DNA of 64,000 nt from the NCBI GenBank assembly GCA_036186865.1, contig AP025041.1, forward strand, positions 37,197,435 to 37,261,434, in the 5' to 3' direction. Below the pieces are notes generated by a model. It saw only the letters and a list, made by a program, of their open reading frames with translations, did no database searches and was not told where the DNA came from. Shown one piece after another: positions 57,501-64,000 of this stretch (position 1 is the first letter of the stretch; every line of letters begins with the position of its first letter). Position numbers and translations under genes: made by a program. The DNA comes from Eustoma russellianum (Eukaryota > Streptophyta > Magnoliopsida > Gentianales > Gentianaceae).

Positions 57501-57630
57501 AACTGGTACTGAAAACAGAATCTGTTTTCAGAACTTGAATTGGTTAGGTCTAAAGAAATTTTAAAAACCATATTTTCCGCACCACCTATTCAACCCCCCC
57601 CCCTTCTAGTGGTGCCTTGCAGATCCTACA
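54588..57630 (+). mobile_element. 3' LTR of the copia element (3,043 bp)
   Basis: Nearly identical to the 5' LTR; differences seen include single substitutions near 55052, 55184, 55316, 55420, 55563, 56399 and 56775, and a C10 tract instead of C12. Ends GATCCTACA before GGAGT. Confidence 0.95.
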
Positions 57631-57635
57631 GGAGT

Positions 57636-59143
57636 TATTATGTTGTTGTTGGTCAGTGGTGCTTTCTCGTTCTTCGTAGGCACTACTGACGTTGAAAAGA
57701 TTGTGAAAGTATGTTTGCCATTTCAACTTGATGTCTTGGGCTTTGACTAACAGACGTCCATCTTCTCCTTTTATGAACTTTCCGCCTCCTAGGTCCTGCC
57801 TCTTTCCATCCCTAGCTTTGGCAATCTTGAACATATCATGTTCTCCTTCTTTTGTTTCTAGTCTCTCATACATCCTTTTATATGCTGCAGTCTTTGCCTC
57901 TGTCACTGCTTTCTTCGCATCCTTCTTGGCGATTTTGTAATTATCCTTCAATCGCACTTTTTCTTCCCCATTGGTGCATCTTAACAGCTCTCTAAAAATC
58001 TTTTGTTTGACCTTTATTTTTTGTTGCACATCCTCGTTCCACCACCACGTCTCTTTATGTACAGACTTCTTTCCTGTTGTTACCCCGAGCGTTTCTCTCG
58101 CGGCTTGAGTAATAGTAGTCGATATAGCTTCCCACATCTGATTTGTGTCATCACCTAGACAATCTAATTTCGCAGAGATGACCTTGTCTCTGAATATATT
58201 AATTTTTTCTTCATTCAAACTTCCCTATCGAATACTGGGTGGGAATTTTCGAACCCACTTACTCAGCTTTTGGCTCAATTTTATAACTACCACTAATAAA
58301 CGGTGTTGCGTCACCGCTGTCTCTCCTGGTATAACCTTGCAGTCCCTCCATAACCGTTGATCTTCACACCTCATCAGAAAATAGTCGATCTGCGTGTGAC
58401 GTCCTCCGTTGTCAAACGTGATCAAATGTGATTCTTTTTTCTTAAAAAACGAGTTTATAATGCCTAGGTCATGGGCTACTGCTAGGTCTAGCAGATCTCT
58501 ACCCTGTTCGTTTCTATCTCCATAACCAAACCCGCCATGTACCGCCTGAAAACCATCACTATTCTTTCCAATATGTCCATTAAAATCACCTCCGATACAA
58601 ATTCGTTCCTCCCTGGGTATTGCCTTTAACACTACATCTAAGCAATCCCAAAACCTTTTCTTCTCATGTTCTCCTAGTCCCACTTGGGGTGCATAGGCGC
58701 AAATTACTGCTACTACCTCCTTATTTACTACTAACTTCAACACCATAATTCTATCATTATAACTAATCACATCAATCACCTAGGTATCCTACCCCATTCT
58801 TGGTCCCATCTGACCCTAAATACAACAACTTATACCTATTACACTCTTTACCTTTATTCCCTTTCCACCTAGTTTCTTGGAGGCATGCTATATCAATCTT
58901 ACGTCTCTTAAGTGTATCTATAACCTCAAACAATTTACCACTTAATGTTCCTACATTCCAAGAGGCTACCCTTAGACTATCTTCATTTTTCTTCCCCTTA
59001 CCTGCACCCCTCTTCCTTAGACATGGTCTCACGGAAAAATCATGACGTATCCTATCAATTATTGCAACTAAAACTACAGATCCAATGTATGCTACAGATG
59101 TCGAAAGTTTGAAACTAAATATAAACAACCAAAAGTACTTCAA
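57636..59143 (-). pseudogene. RTE LINE endonuclease and linker part
   Basis: 59143-58772 reads LRVASWNVGTLSGK and IACLQETRWKG, the first half of an exonuclease-endonuclease-phosphatase fold. The frame then shifts near 58775 and continues as DRIMVLKLVV, YAPQVG, GGDFNGHIG, HTQIDYFLMR and TQHRLLVV, with metal-binding and catalytic positions in place. A TAG at 58225-58227 replaces a likely Trp. The Lys-rich linker continues to the copia insertion at 57635. It would nick target DNA to prime reverse transcription. Two lesions here plus the TAA in the RT part make it non-functional. Confidence 0.88.
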
Positions 59144-59926
59144 TGATAATAATACAAAAATAAAATTATATCACCTGGTTGGACTGTTGTGGCACACCAA
59201 GATCCAAGAGAGCAACAGAGTACCTTCACTGAGTCGACGACAAGAGGTTCGGGACTCAATTGATCGGTAACCTAGCAGACTAGGGCGACGGCGTGTCAAG
59301 TCGATGCGTCGCTGCAACTTTCCCAGTTGTTGGCGAAAACGCCGACGGTGACCGGAATCAACAGTACCAAATTTATACCAAACAGAAAACAGTAGGTAAC
59401 TTCTTCCAACAATTGGCTTTGCTCAAAGGACCACCGGTCGCAATTGGGATTGGTGGGCAAGAACCGCAAAATAGGAGTGAGTGAAGAAGAATGTAAGGTA
59501 AATAAAGTCTTGGAGCTGGTTGGCTCAGCCGTGGATTCTTAAAAGCAGCAAACACAAGAGCTAGAAAAAATAAGCTAAGTCACAAATATATATCAGATCT
59601 AACTAGTGTAAAATAAGAGTCTAGAGTTTATGGAGAGAGGGGACAGCAGATCTAAAAGAATTGTAATGAATTATAACATACGTTGAACAAAAATGAAATC
59701 GAAAAGAAAAGGTAAAACGAAAAACAAGAGGGAGGGGGGTATGTAAGGAGAAATGCAGAGCACCTGGAGGTGAGGAGAATGGAAGTAGGAAGAGTGCACC
59801 GGAACTGACAGAGCTGGCCGGGGGATTGGCTGGCGATTTGCCGGAGAGGTGAGGAATAGGAAGTGGTAAACGGCTTTCTTTCACAGCTAATGTGCGGTAG
59901 TTTGAAAAATATGAGTTAGTTTATTC
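59144..59926 (-). other. 5' untranslated region of the RTE LINE
   Basis: There is no coding match. On the minus strand it begins at 59926 with ATAAACTAACTCATATTTTT and contains CT-rich and pyrimidine-rich stretches (59620-59880), as in LINE leaders. Short open frames here have no recognisable content. Confidence 0.5.
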
Positions 59927-59937
59927 ATATAAATTAT

Positions 59938-62237
59938 ATATATTCAGATTTTTTATAAAAAGGCACAATACACATACATTCCAACGTACTACCGACACGT
60001 TACATATATTACGAACATACGTCAACGTCACACCATAATACTTACCTCATATTTATGAGTATATTCAGGTTATATCATATGATATAATTCATGGTGATGA
60101 CAAAATTATTACGACACATTACAAGGTTGTAAACCAAAAATTGTCGTATCGGGTGACAACTGAAACTTCACCAACGTGTCACATACTTGCCATATATAGA
60201 TGGTCAGCCCCTACATTTCAAAAATGGACACAAATTTCGTGGCTTACATGGTATATTCATCCATAAAATCAATCCATGTTGGCACACACAAATCACCCCA
60301 ATTAAGGCCAAATTGTGGAGATTCCAAATTCAAGTTTTCGTCACATGTAGGTGCCACTTTGATCATCCATTAGAGCTGAATATTAAAGTTATTTTATGTA
60401 TATTATGTGTGACATAACATGTGCAAAAAGTTTGAATTTAATTGGAGAAAAATCGCGTAATCGACAAAAGTCGAAAATTCGGTTTTCTACGAACATAACA
60501 CATGGAACGTTTTTGGCATGACATGTAACATGTATCTAGACCCTTTTTACATATTCAATACATATTAAAGTGTTCTAGAATATTCAAAATAGGACTGATT
60601 GAAATATACCATATATATGTAATTATTGTGCAATATTTGACAAAGTTTACAAAAGTAAAATTCAGCACATGCTCAAGACATATCACACGCCATTCTCAGC
60701 CATGTTGGAGCTTAGGTGGAGCTTATTTGGAACTTATTTGGCACTTTAATTGGTGAAAAATAAGCCACACATGATTGGTGATATTGAAGAAGGCAACACA
60801 CGGAAACAATTCAAAATACAACACATGTTGAAATTTCGGCACATGTTGCATGTTATGGCCGAATTTTGACTCCTTTTTGTCTTCAATTTTATTCCAAAAT
60901 TGAAAGGGGATTAATGTGTGATTGTATGGTAATATTTTGACTACTTTTGGCACATGTTTTATGAGTTTATTTCAGATTTTATAGCTCATTAAAATGATGA
61001 CAAGTTGGACCAATCATCAAGTGACAAGTAAGCAAGGTCAAGTCATCCTTCCAATCAAGTTGTACCAAGTAAGCAAGATGGTGTCACATCTACACAAGGC
61101 ATTCTTCCAAGGACTTAAAAGAGAATTCTCAAGATGGAGGTGAAGCCCTAGGGGGTGGCCAACTTATGCTTAAAAAGAAGAGAAGAAAGCCAAACAAAAG
61201 CAAGAGAATTCTCATAATATCACAAGTGCAAAAAGTGTCTTCTATTCTCCTCTTCTACATTTCTTTCTTCTTCTTCTTCTCTAAAGCCTATTTTTCTTAT
61301 ATTCATTATATTGAATAGGCTTTGATTAGACCACCATACACGTTTAAATTGTCAAAGGTTGATCAAGGTATGATCAAACCTTTATCCGTTCGGTGGTGGT
61401 GTTCGTGGAAGGTGTGATTGCTTGTAACGTTTGTGTAAAGGGTTGGAGTTGGTGTGTAACTCCAGAAGACTTTGCGGTAAGGTGTTTTATGATTAGTGAT
61501 AACCAAGAAAGGTGTCCTCGGAGACTGGAGTAGGTTGTGTTAACCGAACCAGTATAAAATTTTCGGTGTTATTACTTTCATTACTTTACTTTCAGTTTCC
61601 AGCACTTTGCATCGTCTTTATTGTATTAGTAAATATATCAAACGACTTTCAAAAATTACCAAACTTTGCAGAAACATAGCCAAACCTTTTAAGTTTCATT
61701 TGGCGCAAGTTGCAACCCATTTGGATAAATATAAGTCAATCAAACGTTAATAGTTCTGAGACTAGTGCAATCTGATTTTCAGACTTGCAAAGGTTGAGAA
61801 CTTGAACGTATTTGAAATACTTCCCAAAGGAATTTTTCAAAACTGTTTCAACCCATTAAAAAACATATCTTAAGAGGTTTGTCATTAAATTCTCAGACCA
61901 TTTAGAGTTACGGATTAATCGGAATAAATTTTTCAAATCAGACTACTGTTTCTCGCAGATTTGCGCAATCTGACTACAAACAATGTTTCAAAGGGTTAGA
62001 GGTTGAATTGTGATCTGAAATTTTTAGGAGATACTCAGAACATCTGAGAGTAGAATCTCTCCAAATTTCAGAATTTTTGAAGATCTGTAACCTAGTTTTT
62101 AAAGCGTTTCAATTCGGGATCTGAAAACAGAAACTGTTTTCAGAAGTTTGATTTTTTGGTCAAAACATTTTAAAAACCAAATTTTCCGCACCCACTATTC
62201 AACTCCCCCCTTCTAGTGGTGCCTTACATGTCCTACA
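59938..62237 (+). mobile_element. 5' LTR of the outer copia element, second part
   Basis: Continues the LTR after the LINE (TTCAGATTTTTTATAAAAAG), with the TATATCATATGATATA palindrome (60064), the TATAAAATTTTCGGTG block (61550) and the end CTTCTAGTGGTGCCTTACAT, GTCCTACA. It is related to the 46157 LTR but clearly diverged, and its CATGCTGAAA palindromes are decayed. Open frames in it are not genes. Confidence 0.9.
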
Positions 62238-62239
62238 GG

Positions 62240-62251
62240 TGGTATCAGAGC
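62240..62251 (+). promoter_or_regulatory. Primer-binding site of the outer copia element
   Basis: TGGTATCAGAGC two bases after the LTR end, complementary to initiator methionine tRNA. Confidence 0.93.
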
Positions 62252-62293
62252 ACATATACACTCACGACAAGGAGATCCAACGATCTTTGTGAG

Positions 62294-63202
62294 ATGGCAA
62301 CCACTAGACACAAAACCGAGCAAGAAGGTATGCCAAGCCAAAGGCCTCCACTTCTTGATAGTGAGGTACATTTTGATTCCGATTTCGATTCCGATTCTGA
62401 ACCATCATATCATGATTTGTATGTTCAGTAACTTGAATTGCATAAGTTTGCTAAGACTCTTGAAAAAGAAAAGAAACGCTTAATTGATGATAAGAAATTG
62501 TTAGAATCTTCTAACACAAATCTTCTGTCTCAATTAAACGATTCAAAAGAAGGGACATCTTGCATGATAAATTCATTAAGGTCTGAAATTTCATCATTGA
62601 CATCCGAGAACACTGAACTGAAAGCCGAGATATTAAACTTGAAATCAAGAAACGAAGATCTAGAAAAGACGATAAAACAATTCGATAAAGGAAATTGCAT
62701 GTTAGATCATCTCATTTCTTCTCAAAAACATGAAACTGACAAAAGCGGATTAGGGTTTATCGAAAATAATCAGGTACAAAAAAAATCTACAAATTTTGTT
62801 TTATCTTCGTCTAAGCGATAACATGTACTTAAAAAGATCATAACCCCTAAGAAGGTGACAATACAATCTAGCGAGCCTCACGTTGCATTTCATCGCACTA
62901 CTTCTTTTTCATCAAGTGGAAAGTATAATTGTGTGCCATATAGATATAAAAGAAAGCCATTGATGCATATGCGATATGCATATCATACAAATGCATCTAG
63001 ATCACACTCCATGCACACCAACATAAGAACATATCAAAAGCGAAGATCATACTATGTGCATGATGGGATTCTCGGCCAAAGGCCAAATGCATTTTCCCCT
63101 AACATATATTATGTTACGTCATCATCTCCCTTCTCACCTTTTGGAAGACGTAGAAAGGTCACCCAAATCTGGGTACCAAAATGGACATTTGTAAAGGGTT
63201 GA
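62294..63202 (+). pseudogene. Internally deleted gag remnant of the outer copia element
   Basis: MATTRHKTEQEGMPSQRPPLLD matches the start of the 49257 gag, then jumps to SDFDSDSEPSYHDL, which corresponds to the acidic segment after the zinc knuckle; some 360 residues including capsid and zinc knuckle are missing, yet the frame is kept. The coiled coil follows (LEKEKKRLIDDKKLLESS, LKAEILNLKSRNEDLEK), then a basic tail and VTQIWVPKW. Two in-frame TAA codons, at 62429-62431 and 62819-62821, interrupt it. No pol follows. If once translated it would give a mini-gag of start plus coiled coil, perhaps able to join particles of an autonomous relative; that is inference. Confidence 0.82.
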
Positions 63203-63319
63203 ATAAATAACCCTTAAGAATGCACTTTTGATATTATTGCACAATATACTTGAAATGCATGATTTTTGTTGTTATACAAATTGCTATTTATTTCTTACAT
63301 GTACTTTTGATTTTATTTC

Positions 63320-63484
63320 CAAAATAAAGGGGGAGAGACGAGAGACGAGAGTGATTGATTGCACAAATCAAGGGGAGAGAATTCAATATTCAAAGTTTGA
63401 ACTATTTGTGTAAGATTGGAGGGGGAGCGATTAAATTTAAATCATGAACTAAGGTTATTTTGTAAATCATCAAAAGAGGGATAT
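63320..63484 (+). promoter_or_regulatory. Polypurine tracts before the 3' LTR of the outer copia element
   Basis: AAAGGGGGAGAGACGAGAG (about 63327), AAGGGGAGAG (about 63371), GGAGGGGGAGCG (about 63419) and AAAAGAGGGATAT abutting the LTR. The last tract is altered compared with AAAAGGGGGAGAT of the complete element. Confidence 0.8.
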
Positions 63485-64000
63485 TGTTGAGAAAAAGAGT
63501 TTGAGTGATTCACAAAATGCATGATTTAAATAATGCTTGTTTGAGAAATGCATGACACAAGTTATTACTTGACACATTTTTGCGACAAACTTGTCTTATA
63601 TACTTTATATATAATGTTGTCGTACTAACAAGCCATGAAGCTTTAAAGATTACATCAAATGGCAAACATTTGTTGTGTTTGAACTATTTTCAGGTGCCAT
63701 CATTAATGAACAAAACTAGTCCATTAAGTGACGTACTTGGTTAAATGAACTAAGTAGTTCATTAAATGGAGATATATTTGGAGAAGGCATGAAGGCAACA
63801 AACATGGAAATGGAAAGTCTCCTCTCATTACACACCACACGTTTTTATGTATATAAATTATATATATTCATATTTTTATAAAAAGGCACAATACACATAT
63901 ATTCCGACTACTACCGACACATTACATATATTACGAACGTACGTCAATGTCACACCACTATACTTACCTCATATTTATGAGTATATTCAAGTATTATATC
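63485..64000 (+). mobile_element. 3' LTR of the outer copia element, cut by the window end
   Basis: Starts TGTTGAGAAAAAGAGTTTG and follows the LTR at 43927-44303 and 59938 onward, through the AAGTAGTTCATTAAAT cluster and TTTATGAGTATATTC. The uninterrupted sequence across the LINE target site here (ATGTATATAAATTATATATA near 63848) confirms the LINE insertion point at 44303/59927. Confidence 0.92.

Larger units (their letters stand above)
46157..57630 (+). mobile_element. Complete SIRE-like Ty1/copia element, 11.5 kb
   Basis: The LTRs 46157-49203 and 54588-57630 start TGTAGAAATATGAGGG and end GCAGATCCTACA, with GGAGT at 46152-46156 and 57631-57635. Inside are an initiator-Met primer site, a large gag, pol in copia order (protease, integrase, RT, RNase H) and six purine tracts. 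A large gag with one zinc knuckle and repeated AAGGGGGAGA tracts point to the SIRE/Maximus group; no env-like ORF is present. Lesions: a stop at the end of the gag frame, a frame change into pol, and a 1-nt loss near 53770. LTRs differ at only about 15-20 positions by eye, so insertion is recent. Confidence 0.95.
44304..59926 (-). mobile_element. RTE-type LINE (minus), split by a copia element; about 4.1 kb without it
   Basis: The 11-bp duplication ATATAAATTAT at 44293-44303 and 59927-59937 brackets the element. On the minus strand: a leader (59926-59144), an AP-type endonuclease, a linker and an RT, then a 3' end with GTAGAGCCGGGGGTCTC, CCCCAGACCCTAACG and ATACTGGGTTCGGATGATGA. This 3' end is the one I associate with plant RTE elements, which end in short simple repeats. 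The copia element 46157-57630 is inserted in its coding region with GGAGT duplicated. Confidence 0.9.
43927..64000 (+). mobile_element. Non-autonomous SIRE-like copia element, 5' LTR split by a LINE
   Basis: The 5' LTR starts TGTTAAGAAAAAGAGTTTG at 43927, is interrupted at 44304-59926 by an RTE LINE (itself holding another copia element), resumes at 59938 and ends CATGTCCTACA at 62237. The internal region is only about 1.25 kb (primer site, partial gag, purine tracts). The 3' LTR starts at 63485 and runs off the window. Without the nested insertions the LTR is about 2.68 kb. Confidence 0.88.

Overview
This is nuclear DNA from a seed plant with a repeat-rich genome. The signs are Ty3/gypsy chromoviruses and Ty1/copia elements primed by initiator-Met tRNA, L1-like and RTE-like LINEs, a CACTA DNA transposon and long AT-rich LTRs. 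I see no host gene, rRNA, tRNA or CRISPR array. Almost every base I can assign belongs to a transposable element, and nearly all coding regions are broken or partial.

Layout: 1-2229 is the 3' end of a CACTA (En/Spm-like) transposon with a decayed plant-transposase gene. 2424-15033 is a scrambled zone: part of a gypsy LTR, a 5'-truncated LINE (+), two minus-strand gypsy LTRs (from 3990 and from 7924), a decayed gypsy pol fragment (6151-7923), and two minus-strand L1-like LINEs (10279-13850) that split the second minus-strand LTR. 15034-17300 is a minus-strand copia LTR fragment joined directly to the 3' half of a plus-strand gypsy element (integrase-chromodomain ORF 17277-18620, 3' LTR 18666-21421).

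21422-25407 plus 37808-37981 looks like a non-autonomous LTR element with one unrecognised ORF (22979-23896). A complete gypsy chromovirus (Tekay/Del-like) sits inside its LTR at 25408-37802, with a GCTGT target duplication and two 3.6-kb LTRs. A further gypsy-type LTR (37984-40423), a 21-bp minisatellite and a deleted minus-strand copia LTR follow.

43927-64000 is a three-level nest. The outer element is a SIRE-like copia derivative that keeps only parts of gag. An RTE-type LINE (minus) lies in its 5' LTR, flanked by an 11-bp duplication (44293-44303 and 59927-59937). A complete SIRE-like copia element (46157-57630, duplication GGAGT) lies inside the LINE's coding region.

Most notable: (i) two intron-like segments of exactly 67 bp with GT...AG ends inside the pol genes of two different gypsy elements, one of which rejoins the reverse transcriptase frame when removed; (ii) gypsy LTRs with unrelated sequences that all carry a short tandem array about 650-800 bp from their 3' end; (iii) families of palindromes in the copia and gypsy LTRs; (iv) two non-autonomous LTR elements, one with an unknown ORF and one reduced to a gag remnant. 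All readings are by eye from sequence; family names rest on motif recognition, not on searches.
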